From: an uncultured Oscillospiraceae bacterium
GTDB lineage: Bacteria; Bacillota; Clostridia; Oscillospirales; Ruminococcaceae
DNA length: 18,930 nt
Assembly (NCBI GenBank): GCA_934457235.1
Contig: CAKSHT010000023.1
Location: 1 to 18,930, forward strand
Direction: 5' to 3'
The position numbers and the translations under genes are program-made. The number at the start of each line of letters is the position of its first letter. Position 1 is the first letter of the stretch. Below, one piece after another: positions 1-6,832 of the stretch. The notes below the pieces were generated by a model, which saw only the letters and a program-made list of their open reading frames with translations, searched no databases and was not told the origin of the DNA.

Positions 1-1
1 G

Positions 2-877
2 GTAACGGAGAAGATCGTGCCGATAATGGTCGTCGTCTATCTGATAGGTACCCTGGCGGTATGCGTAAAGAACATCGGGCAGTTCGGCGCTGTGTTCAGC
101 GCGATCTTCCACAGTGCGTTCGGTATTGAAGCAGTCGTCGGCGGACTTGTCGGTCAGGGCGTCAAGATGGCTATTGAAATGGGTATGAAGCGCGGCGTGT
201 TTTCCAACGAAGCGGGACTTGGCTCGTCGGTAATGGTTCACTGCAACTCCAACGTCAAGGAGCCGGTAAGCCAGGGAATGTGGGGCATTTTCAGCGTGTT
301 CACCGATACTATCGTGGTATGCACGCTGACCGCGTTCACGGTGCTCTCCTCCGGGCTTTTTGACCTTGAAACCGGCAGACTCGCGGCGGAATTTGCCTAC
401 CTGAACAACCAGACCGGCTCTATCGTTGGTCTGGCATTCGAGCAGAACTTCGGTATCATCGGACGTTATTTCGTGGCTATCGCGCTGCTGCTGTTCGCGT
501 TCTCAACGTCCCTCGGCTGGAGCCACTACGGAACCAAGGCATTTGAGTATCTGTTCGGTACAAAGGCGACTATATTCTACAAGATAGTGTTCGTACTTGC
601 GATATTCGGCGGCGCTACGATGGGCGAGAACCTGGCGTGGGAGCTTTCCGATACGTTCAACGGAATGATGATGATCCCGAATCTTATAGGCGTCCTGGTG
701 CTTTCGCCGATGGTCTACAAGTGCACGAAGAACTACATAGACAGGCACGTGCGGCATATGAACGTCGAGCCAATGCTGTCGGTTCATGAGAATATACAGC
801 GTGAGCAGGCGATGGCGCTTGAGGCAGAGCAGGCGGAGCTTGTCAGGGCTGGCATTGATTCGGATTACGCGGAGTGA
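2..877 (+). CDS. Sodium:amino-acid (alanine/glycine) symporter, AGCS family, 5'-truncated by window edge
   Basis: This is the C-terminal part of an integral membrane transporter that imports alanine or glycine with Na+ (AGCS/AlsT/DagA family). The frame is open from base 2, so the gene starts outside the window and about 291 residues are visible; family members are usually 450-500 residues. The signature GMKRGVFSNEAGLGSS is present near the middle of the visible part and is the best-known AGCS motif. Several hydrophobic membrane segments follow (for example VAIALLLFAFSTSLGWS and a segment ending GVLVLSPMVYK). The tail is charged and Glu-rich (cytoplasmic). It ends about 57 nt before a strong hairpin terminator and converges with azlD. 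Substrate (Ala, Gly or Gln) and gene name cannot be decided from this part. Confidence 0.93.
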   Translation, partial: VTEKIVPIMVVVYLIGTLAVCVKNIGQFGAVFSAIFHSAFGIEAVVGGLVGQGVKMAIEMGMKRGVFSNEAGLGSSVMVHCNSNVKEPVSQGMWGIFSVFTDTIVVCTLTAFTVLSSGLFDLETGRLAAEFAYLNNQTGSIVGLAFEQNFGIIGRYFVAIALLLFAFSTSLGWSHYGTKAFEYLFGTKATIFYKIVFVLAIFGGATMGENLAWELSDTFNGMMMIPNLIGVLVLSPMVYKCTKNYIDRHVRHMNVEPMLSVHENIQREQAMALEAEQAELVRAGIDSDYAE

Positions 878-933
878 TCAGATAACTGAAGCGTTTGAGC
901 TGTGTTTTGTAGATACCAACAATTTTTATAAGC

Positions 934-968
934 AAATGTGCCCGGTGTTTCACCGGGCACATTTTATT
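934..968. terminator. Bidirectional rho-independent terminator between alsT-like gene and azlD
   Basis: A perfect 14-bp stem (AAATGTGCCCGGTG, loop TTT, then its complement) spans 934-964. On the plus strand it is followed by TATTTT. On the minus strand the stem is followed by a T-rich tract (complement of AATTTTTATAAG). It therefore can stop both the rightward symporter transcript and the leftward azlCD transcript, whose stop codon is only 5 bases away. Confidence 0.9.
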
Positions 969-1307
969 TTACACGAACACAAGCTGCACCAGAAGCATAT
1001 AAACCACAGTACCCGCAGCTATCGAAAGCAGCATATTTCTTTTCCACAGGTGAAGTCCCACGGTCACGCCGCCGGCGATAAGCTCCGGAAGTCCCCAGCT
1101 GAACGACGTCACGTCCAACTTGCGCAGGCAGTAGACCACCAGCATTGCGAATATCGCGCCAGGAAGCATTTTTCCAAGATACTGCACGTACTTCGGCGTG
1201 GGCTTGTCCGAGCGGAATATCAGAAACGGCAGAAACCGCGTCGCCATCGTGCCCAGCGTGCACATCGCGATGGTTATTACCTGTTCCGTCATTGGCATCG
1301 TCGTCAT
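969..1307 (-). CDS. azlD: AzlD-family branched-chain amino-acid transport subunit
   Basis: A small membrane protein of 112 residues, the normal AzlD size (about 100-110), with three to four hydrophobic segments. The motif [14 protein letters not shown] near residues 20-35 resembles the conserved ATRFLPF core of AzlD proteins. Together AzlC and AzlD are known to form a two-component exporter of branched-chain amino acids (LIV-E family; in Bacillus mutants it gives azaleucine resistance). The start ATG overlaps the azlC stop as ATGA at 1304-1307, and a strong ribosome site GGGAGGAAAAG lies just upstream inside azlC, so the pair is translationally coupled. The gene ends directly at the shared terminator. 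The identity is firm; the exact substrate is inferred from the family. Confidence 0.93.
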   Translation of the reverse strand: MTTMPMTEQVITIAMCTLGTMATRFLPFLIFRSDKPTPKYVQYLGKMLPGAIFAMLVVYCLRKLDVTSFSWGLPELIAGGVTVGLHLWKRNMLLSIAAGTVVYMLLVQLVFV

Positions 1308-2020
1308 GTCTTTTCCTCCCTGCGTTCAATGGGCTTACGGAATGCGGTCAGCAGTACGAGTATGCTTATCATCGTCGGTATCAGGAAGTTGTCCGCGCCG
1401 AATATCAGCAGGCACGCGACGCTTGAGAGCATACCCGCCCAGGCGCTGTAATGGTGCTTCTCCTTGAGCCACTGTTCAAGAAAGATCACAATGAACATCG
1501 CGGTCATGACGAAATCCAGTCCGTTGGTGTTGAAGTGTATCAGATTGCCGAGCAGTCCGCCGAGCGTCGCGCCGCCCACCCAGTACATCTGATTCAGCGC
1601 CGTCACGAAGAAATAGAACCAACCGCGGTCGCAGTCCTCCGGGATCTTCGCGGTGTAGTTCACGCTGAACGTTTCATCGCACATACCGTATATAAGGTAG
1701 AACTTCTTCCAGCTCATGCCCTTGAATTCGTCTAGCATGGAGATCCCGTAGAACAGGTGCCGCGCCTGTATCATCAGCGACACCAGCAGCACCTGCACCG
1801 GTGCGAACGGCGAGAGCAGCATTTCCACCGCCAGGAACTCCAGGCTTCCGCCGAATATGACCAGCGCCATTATCATCGGATAAACGAAGCTGAACCCCTG
1901 GACGTTCATGTAGATACCGTACGCCATGCCCAGGAACAGGAATCCCGCGAGTATCGGTATAGTCTGCGGGAACGCCGCCCGGAACGAGCGCCATACCACC
2001 GCTTTGTCTGTATTTTTCAA
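1304..2020 (-). CDS. azlC: AzlC-family branched-chain amino-acid permease
   Basis: The large subunit of the AzlCD exporter, 238 residues, as usual for AzlC. Recognisable features are the N-terminal segment [20 protein letters not shown], the [13 protein letters not shown] segment, and the strongly conserved [12 protein letters not shown] motif with [10 protein letters not shown] after it. About six to eight membrane helices can be counted, consistent with the family. The start is TTG: the minus strand reads AGGTGATCTC then TTGAAAAATACA, giving a good ribosome site at 5-6 nt, and no in-frame ATG lies nearby. It precedes azlD with a 4-nt overlap. No convincing -35 was found; a possible -10 (TATGAT, minus strand, 2056-2061) lies at the edge of the fold-back element that begins 44 bases upstream. 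Confidence 0.94.
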   Translation of the reverse strand: MKNTDKAVVWRSFRAAFPQTIPILAGFLFLGMAYGIYMNVQGFSFVYPMIMALVIFGGSLEFLAVEMLLSPFAPVQVLLVSLMIQARHLFYGISMLDEFKGMSWKKFYLIYGMCDETFSVNYTAKIPEDCDRGWFYFFVTALNQMYWVGGATLGGLLGNLIHFNTNGLDFVMTAMFIVIFLEQWLKEKHHYSAWAGMLSSVACLLIFGADNFLIPTMISILVLLTAFRKPIERREEKT

Positions 2021-2063
2021 GAGATCACCTCATAATTCGAAAATAATCTGAAAATATCATACC

Positions 2064-2223
2064 ATAGCGCTCCAATAAAATGCCGCAGCAAGTTCAGCAG
2101 CGCAGAACGCATATAGCGTTGTCGTTCGCCCTGACGGGCATACAGCCCGCCGGCGGGTTCACTCCTAGCTCTATGCGCTCTGCCCTTGCTTCCTTTTGCT
2201 GCTTTATTTTCTTGGATCGCTAT
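2064..2223. repeat. Imperfect fold-back (MITE-like) element in the azlC-fruR gap
   Basis: The 497-nt gap 2021-2517 holds no credible gene. Its centre is an imperfect inverted repeat. The left arm 2064-2116 (ATAGCGCTCCAATAAAAT, GCAGCAA, GCAGAACGCATATAG) matches the complement of the right arm 2169-2223 (ATAGCGATCCAAGAAAAT, GCAGCAA, GCAGAGCGCATAGAG) in the same order. The geometric centre at about 2143 coincides with a small hairpin CGGGC-ATACA-GCCCG, and a second palindrome CCCGCCGGCGGG sits beside it. Weaker similarity may extend the arms to about 2041 and 2246. No target duplication was clear. Its sequence differs from the element at 6601-6772. A non-autonomous mobile element or a large RNA hairpin are both possible. 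Confidence 0.65.
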
Positions 2224-2423
2224 AATTCTACTACTTTTCTCGGATTTTTTCAACAGATAGTTCCTGAACAGAATTGAACGATTGTTGACTGAATTGCACA
2301 CATTGGGAATTGGATCTTCACAGGTTTTCCAGATTAGATGTGAAATGTGCACAATAAGAATCAACAAAACGTGTGCAAATCTACAAAAGTGCGCTTGGAA
2401 TGAATAAATTTGAGCGAAACTAC

Positions 2424-2452
2424 TTGAAAATGAACGATATATGTGCTATTAT
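2424..2452 (+). promoter_or_regulatory. Sigma-A promoter of the fru-pts operon
   Basis: TTGAAA at 2424-2429 and TATTAT at 2447-2452 are separated by 17 nt, with an extended -10 (TGC just before TATTAT). The predicted start of transcription is near 2459, giving a leader of about 58 nt before fruR. The region downstream of the AT-rich stretch has no competing promoter of this quality. Confidence 0.8.
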
Positions 2453-2493
2453 ATATTCAGGACAGAGCAAATGAGTTCAAAACAGTCCAAAGA

Positions 2494-2505
2494 TGATCAT
2501 GATCA
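2494..2505. promoter_or_regulatory. Perfect 12-bp palindrome in fruR leader, possible operator
   Basis: TGATCATGATCA is a perfect palindrome about 35 nt downstream of the predicted transcription start and 12 nt before the fruR ATG. Autoregulation by FruR would be expected for a DeoR-type fru operon, but DeoR proteins often use direct repeats, and a weak pair of that kind (TTCAAAA and TCCAAAG, about 11 nt apart) lies at 2476-2490. Which of these is an operator, if either, cannot be told from one sequence. Confidence 0.3.
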
Positions 2506-2517
2506 AGAGGAACAAAA

Positions 2518-3264
2518 ATGCTTACAGAAGAACGTCTACAGATAATCACCGAAACAGTGAACAACCGCAGCAGCGTAACGATAGCGGAGCTTTCAAAGAT
2601 ACTTGATGTGTCTCCCTCGACCGTCAAGAGAGATCTGAATATTCTCGCAGAAGCGGGTAAAATAACAAAGGTCAGGGGCGGCGCGATAGCGCTCGGCGAA
2701 AGCTTTTCCGCTGTTGAAAAGAACGTCGAGGAGAAATCCGCGATGTTCACCGCTGAAAAGGCGGCGATCGCAGAGTACGCGGCTTCGCTCGTAGAGAACG
2801 GCGACTTCGTTTTCATTGACGCCGGAACCACCACCGAAAAGATGATCGACCACCTGCCGCAGAAGGACGTGAGCTTCGTCACCAACGGATTTATCCACGC
2901 GAAGAAACTGGCGCAGCGCGGCTTCCGGGTTTACATCACCGGCGGCGAGATAAAGGCGGCTACCGAAGCGATAGTCGGCGCGGAATGCGTCCTCACCCTC
3001 AGAAACTACAATTTCACGAAGTGCTTCATGGGCACCAACGGAATTTCGATCACTGCGGGCTTCACCACGCCGGACGTCAACGAGGCGCGGGTAAAGGCGG
3101 CGGCGATAGAGAGCAGCAGAAAGGCGTATATCCTGGCGGATCACTCAAAGTTCGACGATATCAGCTCAGCGACGTTCGCACAGCTCAGCAGGGCGGAGAT
3201 AATCACCGACATGCTGACAAAGCGCAAATACGCAGAATACACAGTCATCAAGGAGGTGCTGTAA
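2518..3264 (+). CDS. fruR: DeoR-family transcriptional regulator of the fructose operon
   Basis: A 248-residue protein, the standard DeoR length. Residues 20-54 form the winged helix-turn-helix with the DeoR signature VSPSTVKRDLNILAEAGKI followed by the RGGA wing motif. The C-terminal sensor domain (about 75-235) has DAGTTTEKM and TNGF motifs of the sugar-phosphate isomerase-like fold. Known relatives of this operon position respond to fructose-1-phosphate and usually repress the operon in its absence; that role is inferred here from position. The ribosome site AGAGGA is 7 nt before the ATG. The stop codon abuts the fruK ATG with no gap, and the fruK ribosome site AAGGAGGTG lies within the last codons, so fruR and fruK are co-translated. 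Confidence 0.93.
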   Translation: MLTEERLQIITETVNNRSSVTIAELSKILDVSPSTVKRDLNILAEAGKITKVRGGAIALGESFSAVEKNVEEKSAMFTAEKAAIAEYAASLVENGDFVFIDAGTTTEKMIDHLPQKDVSFVTNGFIHAKKLAQRGFRVYITGGEIKAATEAIVGAECVLTLRNYNFTKCFMGTNGISITAGFTTPDVNEARVKAAAIESSRKAYILADHSKFDDISSATFAQLSRAEIITDMLTKRKYAEYTVIKEVL

Positions 3265-4167
3265 ATGGTCTATACAGTTACATTCAATCCCGCAGTAGAC
3301 TACATCGTACACACAAAGGAGCTTAAGGCGGGAGCTACCAACCGCTCCGACAGCGAGGAAATATATTTCGGCGGCAAGGGAATAAACGTTTCGATAGTGC
3401 TCAGCGAGCTTGGCGTGAAGTCAAAGGCGCTCGGATTCGTGGCGGGCTTCACCGGCGCGGCTATCGAGAACGGAGTTTCTGAAAAGGGCATCGACGCGGA
3501 GTTCGTGCACCTTGCCGAGGGATTTTCCCGCATTAACGTCAAGATCAAATCCGGCGAGGAGACCGAGCTTAACGGACAGGGACCGAAGATCCCGGACGAA
3601 GCCGTTGAGCAGCTCTTCACGAAGCTCGACGAACTTAAGGACGGCGACACTCTGGTGCTCGCGGGAAGCATTCCGTCGTCGCTGCCGTCGGATATTTACG
3701 AGCGTATCCTCGCAAGGCTGGACGGAAAGGATATCCGCACCGTCGTTGACGCGACAAAGGATCTGCTGGTCAAGGTGCTCAAGTACAGGCCGTTCCTCAT
3801 CAAGCCCAATAACTTCGAGCTTGGCGAGATTTTCGGCGTGGAGCTGCACACCACCGGCGAGATAGTCGAGTACGCCGGAAAGCTTCATGAGATGGGCGCT
3901 CGGAACGTGCTTGTTTCCATGGCGGGGGACGGCGCGGTGCTCCTGGACGAAAACGGAAAGACCCACATCTGCGGAGTCTGCAAGGGTACGGTCAGAAACT
4001 CCGTCGGAGCGGGAGATTCGATGGTAGCCGGATTCATAGCGGGCTGCGAGAAGGTAGGCTATGAATATGCGCTGAAGCTCGGCACCGCGGCAGGCGGCGC
4101 AACGGCATTCTCAGAGGGACTTGCAACAAAGGAAAAGATAAACGAGCTGCTCAGTCAGCTTGTATAA
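3265..4167 (+). CDS. fruK: 1-phosphofructokinase (PfkB family)
   Basis: Phosphorylates fructose-1-phosphate to fructose-1,6-bisphosphate with ATP in the cytoplasm, feeding the product of the fructose PTS into glycolysis. At 300 residues it matches the family. Seen: the N-terminal FNPAVDY start typical of 1-PFK/tagatose kinases, the first PfkB signature around residues 36-50 (GGKGINVS), KPNNFEL near 180, and the second signature with the catalytic base in GAGDSMVAG (Asp251). It lies directly downstream of fruR (zero gap, ribosome site in the fruR end) and 23 nt upstream of fruA. LacC-type tagatose-6-phosphate kinase is the alternative by sequence, but the fruR/fruA context supports FruK. Confidence 0.93.
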   Translation: MVYTVTFNPAVDYIVHTKELKAGATNRSDSEEIYFGGKGINVSIVLSELGVKSKALGFVAGFTGAAIENGVSEKGIDAEFVHLAEGFSRINVKIKSGEETELNGQGPKIPDEAVEQLFTKLDELKDGDTLVLAGSIPSSLPSDIYERILARLDGKDIRTVVDATKDLLVKVLKYRPFLIKPNNFELGEIFGVELHTTGEIVEYAGKLHEMGARNVLVSMAGDGAVLLDENGKTHICGVCKGTVRNSVGAGDSMVAGFIAGCEKVGYEYALKLGTAAGGATAFSEGLATKEKINELLSQLV

Positions 4168-4190
4168 CGGACTGACGAGAGGAAAATACT

Positions 4191-6116
4191 ATGAGGATAG
4201 TTGACCTGTTAAATAAGGAGAGCATTCTCCTGGGCGCATCGCCCAAGAGCAAATCCGAAGCGATAGACATTCTGGTAGACCTCCAGGTAAAGGGCGGGAA
4301 CATCGCCGACCGCGAGGAATACAAGAAGGGCATACTGGCAAGAGAAGCAATGAGCAGCACGGCGGTAGGCGAGGGGATCGCAATCCCGCATGCAAAGAGC
4401 GAAGCGGTAAAGGCTCCGTCCCTGGCTGCGATGACAGTCCCGGAGGGCGTGGACTACGAAGCGATGGACGACGAGCCGTCGAATCTGCTGTTCATGATAG
4501 CCGCTCCGAACAACGGCAACGTACATCTTGAGGTGCTTTCACGCCTTATGACGCTGCTGATGGACGAGGATTTCCGCGCAAAGCTGATGGCGGCAAAGGA
4601 CGTGGACGAATTCCTGGCGGCGGTGGACGCGGCTGAAAAGGAGAAGTACCCCGACGAGCCGAAAATCGAGAAGCCCGCAGACAATGGAACATACAAGGTA
4701 CTCGCGGTTACTGCGTGCCCTACCGGTATCGCGCACACCTACATGGCGGCGGAAGCACTGGAAAAGGCGGGCAAGCGCCTGGGTATCTCCATCAAGGTGG
4801 AGACCAACGGCTCCGGCGGCGCAAAGAATATCCTCACTCCTGAGGAAATAGCGGCATGCGACGGTATCATCGTCGCGGCGGATAAATCTGTTGAGATGGC
4901 GCGCTTCGACGGCAGGAAAGTCATCACAACAAAGGTCGCTAACGGCATAAAGATACCCGACGAGCTGATTCAGCGCATAGAAAAGGGCGACGCCCCGGTC
5001 TACCATCACGAGGGCGGAAGCTCCGCGGCGGTTTCCTCCGGCGAAAAGGAGAGCTTCGGCAGAAAGCTGTATAAGCATCTGATGAACGGCGTTTCCAACA
5101 TGCTTCCGTTCACTGTTGCGGGCGGTATATTCATCGCACTGGCGTTCCTTATTGACACCATCGCTGGCGCTCCGCAGGACGACAGCTTTGGTACGTTTAC
5201 CGAAGCCGCAAGGTTCTTCAAGACTATCGGCGGTTTCGCGTTCAACTTCATGATCCCGGTGCTAGCGGGCTACATCGGAAAGAGTATCGCTGACCGCCCC
5301 GGATTCCTGGTAGGTCTTGTCGGCGGTTATCTCGCTTCCACTGGCTCAACGTTCGCAAATATCAGCGGTCAGGGCGCTATCCCCTCCGGATTCCTGGGCG
5401 CGCTGTTCGCGGGATTCGTCGGCGGATTCTTCATGCTCGGTCTTGAGAAGCTCTGCGACCGCATGCCAAAGGCGCTCAACGGTATCAAGCCAGTGCTCAT
5501 TTATCCTCTGGCTGGACTTGGCATAATTGCAGTCGTAATGTGCGCGGTAAATCCGTTCATGGGCATGATAAATACCGGTATCTCCGATCTGCTCAGCTCC
5601 ATGGGTGAGAGCAGCAAGATCATCCTCGGCGCTGTGCTCGGTGCAATGATGTCCATCGACATGGGCGGTCCGTTCAACAAGGCGGCGTATGTATTCGGTA
5701 CAGCGGCTATCGCAAGCGGTAATTACGACATCATGGCGGCGGTAATGGTCGGCGGCATGGTTCCTCCGATAGCTATCGCGCTTTCCACCACGTTCTTCAA
5801 GAACAGATGGACCGAGGAGGAGCGCAAGAGCGGTCCTGTGAACTACATCATGGGTCTGGGCTTCATCACTGAAGGCGCTATCCCGTATGCGGCGGCTGAT
5901 CCGCTGAGAGTTATCCCGGCGTGCATGGTCGGCGCGGCAGTCGCAGGCGGTCTTTCAATGGCGTTCGGGTGCACGCTGATGGCTCCACATGGCGGTATCT
6001 TCGTATTCGCTGTTGTCGGCAACTGGGCTATGTACCTGGTTTCCCTTGTGGCAGGCTCCCTGGTCGGAATGCTTCTGCTGGCGCTGCTGAAAAAGAAAAA
6101 GACGGCTGCAAAGTAA
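4191..6116 (+). CDS. fruA: PTS fructose transporter, EIIABC fusion
   Basis: Imports fructose across the membrane while phosphorylating it to fructose-1-phosphate. The 641 residues carry all three domains in A-B-C order. EIIA is about residues 1-150 with the phospho-His in GEGIAIPHAKS (His67). EIIB is about 167-265 with the phospho-Cys in VTACPTGIAHTYMAAEAL (Cys176). EIIC starts near 291 (LMNGVSNMLPFTVAGG) and has many membrane helices through to a Lys-rich C-terminus. The ribosome site GAGAGGAAAA precedes the ATG. Phosphate should arrive from the HPr encoded next. The 88-nt gap to ptsH holds a 7-bp hairpin but no U-run, so read-through is expected. The fru-family IIA/IIB motifs make a mannitol or other PTS less likely. 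Confidence 0.95.
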   Translation: MRIVDLLNKESILLGASPKSKSEAIDILVDLQVKGGNIADREEYKKGILAREAMSSTAVGEGIAIPHAKSEAVKAPSLAAMTVPEGVDYEAMDDEPSNLLFMIAAPNNGNVHLEVLSRLMTLLMDEDFRAKLMAAKDVDEFLAAVDAAEKEKYPDEPKIEKPADNGTYKVLAVTACPTGIAHTYMAAEALEKAGKRLGISIKVETNGSGGAKNILTPEEIAACDGIIVAADKSVEMARFDGRKVITTKVANGIKIPDELIQRIEKGDAPVYHHEGGSSAAVSSGEKESFGRKLYKHLMNGVSNMLPFTVAGGIFIALAFLIDTIAGAPQDDSFGTFTEAARFFKTIGGFAFNFMIPVLAGYIGKSIADRPGFLVGLVGGYLASTGSTFANISGQGAIPSGFLGALFAGFVGGFFMLGLEKLCDRMPKALNGIKPVLIYPLAGLGIIAVVMCAVNPFMGMINTGISDLLSSMGESSKIILGAVLGAMMSIDMGGPFNKAAYVFGTAAIASGNYDIMAAVMVGGMVPPIAIALSTTFFKNRWTEEERKSGPVNYIMGLGFITEGAIPYAAADPLRVIPACMVGAAVAGGLSMAFGCTLMAPHGGIFVFAVVGNWAMYLVSLVAGSLVGMLLLALLKKKKTAAK

Positions 6117-6155
6117 CTGGTCATTATTACTGAACAAAAAAAAGATGTATCGGCA

Positions 6156-6172
6156 GGAGTGCACGGCGCTCC
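6156..6172 (+). other. Small hairpin in fruA-ptsH gap
   Basis: GGAGTGC-ACG-GCGCTCC forms a 7-bp stem with one G-U pair. It is followed by GGAAATTAATAAC, not a U-tract, so it is not a convincing terminator. It could protect the ptsH end of a processed mRNA; that is inference. Confidence 0.35.
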
Positions 6173-6204
6173 GGAAATTAATAACGAATAAGGAGAGTAT
6201 CACC

Positions 6205-6471
6205 ATGGTAACAAAGACAGTAACAGTAAAGAACGAGCAGGGTTTACACATGCGTCCGGCAGGAATCCTCGCGGCTGAGATGAAGAAATTCGCAGGCTGC
6301 ACCGTAATGCTCAAGACCGCTGAGAAATCCGCAAAGGCTACCGCAGTTATGCAGATCATGGCGGCGGGTATCAAGTGCGGCACTCAGGTGGAGATCACCG
6401 CAGACGGTGAGAACGAGCAGGCGGCTCTTGACAAGGCAGCAGAGCTTTTTGAGAGCGGTTTCGGCGAGTAA
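6205..6471 (+). CDS. ptsH: Phosphocarrier protein HPr, lacking the regulatory serine
   Basis: The 88-residue HPr relays phosphate from Enzyme I to the EIIA domain. The active site GLHMRPAG carries His15 and Arg17. The start is the ATG at 6205, chosen because AAGGAGAG lies 9 nt upstream and the resulting length is canonical; an in-frame ATG at 6145 would add 20 unrelated residues. In Bacillus-type HPr the segment KSIMGVMSLGI contains Ser46, the target of HPr kinase. Here the aligned segment is TAVMQIMAAGI, so Ala47 takes the Ser position (one-residue insertion before it) and Thr46 takes the Lys45 position. This HPr therefore should not be able to carry the Ser46-P carbon-catabolite signal in the usual way. 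It lies between fruA and ptsI, so the catalytic role is secure. Confidence 0.95.
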   Translation: MVTKTVTVKNEQGLHMRPAGILAAEMKKFAGCTVMLKTAEKSAKATAVMQIMAAGIKCGTQVEITADGENEQAALDKAAELFESGFGE

Positions 6472-6503
6472 AAAAAAGTCGCGATTCCAGACGGCGGGCA
6501 GAA

Positions 6504-6537
6504 GTTTATTGCCCCGGCAAGAGCCGGGGCAATAAAC
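6504..6537 (+). terminator. Strong GC-rich hairpin after ptsH without U-tract (attenuator or leaky terminator)
   Basis: A perfect 15-bp stem, GTTTATTGCCCCGGC with loop AAGA and its complement, begins 33 nt after the ptsH stop. It is followed by GGATTTC, not a U-run. This could act as a partial terminator or as a 3' stabiliser that lets more ptsH than ptsI be made. The stem also symmetrically fits transcription on the other strand. Confidence 0.6.
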
Positions 6538-6542
6538 GGATT

Positions 6543-6567
6543 TCAAAAGCCCGCTTCGCGGACAAGA
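6543..6567 (+). repeat. Left copy of a short near-direct repeat flanking the MITE
   Basis: TCAAAAGCCCGCTTCGCGG and the following ACAAGA closely match 6784-6806 on the same strand. The two copies differ by two single-base insertions and two substitutions. Each copy is itself partly self-complementary (CCGC-TT-GCGG type). Confidence 0.55.
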
Positions 6568-6600
6568 CCAATTTTTCGACAAGCTGAGTTTATATTTTAG

Positions 6601-6772
6601 GGCAATACCGCACAAAGATTGTGCGCATATTGCGCAGTCAGATTTTTCGTCAGATTGTACAATGAGGACGCAGCAAGGCTGACGCCTTGCAAGGACGAAT
6701 TGTGCAAAATGACGGAAAAATGCAAGCAAGATGCGTACAAAATACAAAATATGGTCTTTGTGCGGTGTTGCC
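6601..6772. mobile_element. 172-bp MITE-like insertion between ptsH and ptsI
   Basis: The ends are 18-bp terminal inverted repeats: GGCAATACCGCACAAAGA on the left, and the complement of the right end reads GGCAACACCGCACAAAGA (17 of 18 identical). The 4-bp sequence TTAG directly flanks both sides (6597-6600 and 6773-6776), as expected for a target-site duplication. The interior continues as an imperfect fold-back (CGTCAGATTGTACAAT against ATTGTGCAAAATGACG) and closes at the hairpin GCAAGGC-TGAC-GCCTTGC. No transposase is encoded. It is best read as a non-autonomous element mobilised in trans. The open frame running from it into ptsI is an insertion artefact. Confidence 0.85.
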
Positions 6773-6783
6773 TTAGAACAGGC

Positions 6784-6806
6784 TCAAAGTCCGCTTGCGG
6801 ACGAGA
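6784..6806 (+). repeat. Right copy of a short near-direct repeat flanking the MITE
   Basis: TCAAAGTCCGCTTGCGGACG then AGA is the partner of 6543-6567. It starts 7 bases after the right TTAG. It contains a perfect hairpin GTCCGC-TT-GCGGAC about 30 nt before the ptsI start codon. Confidence 0.55.
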
Positions 6807-6832
6807 TGATCACGAATTTTGTGGGGTGTGTT

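Noticed and set aside
2017..2367. A 116-residue minus-strand frame in the azlC-fruR gap
   Set aside because: It runs through the fold-back repeat, has no ribosome site and no domain, and overlaps the azlC start; low-complexity composition.
6731..6832. N-terminal extension of Enzyme I by 34 residues
   Set aside because: The extra residues come from the MITE right arm and flank. The family N-terminus and a ribosome site support the ATG at 6833.
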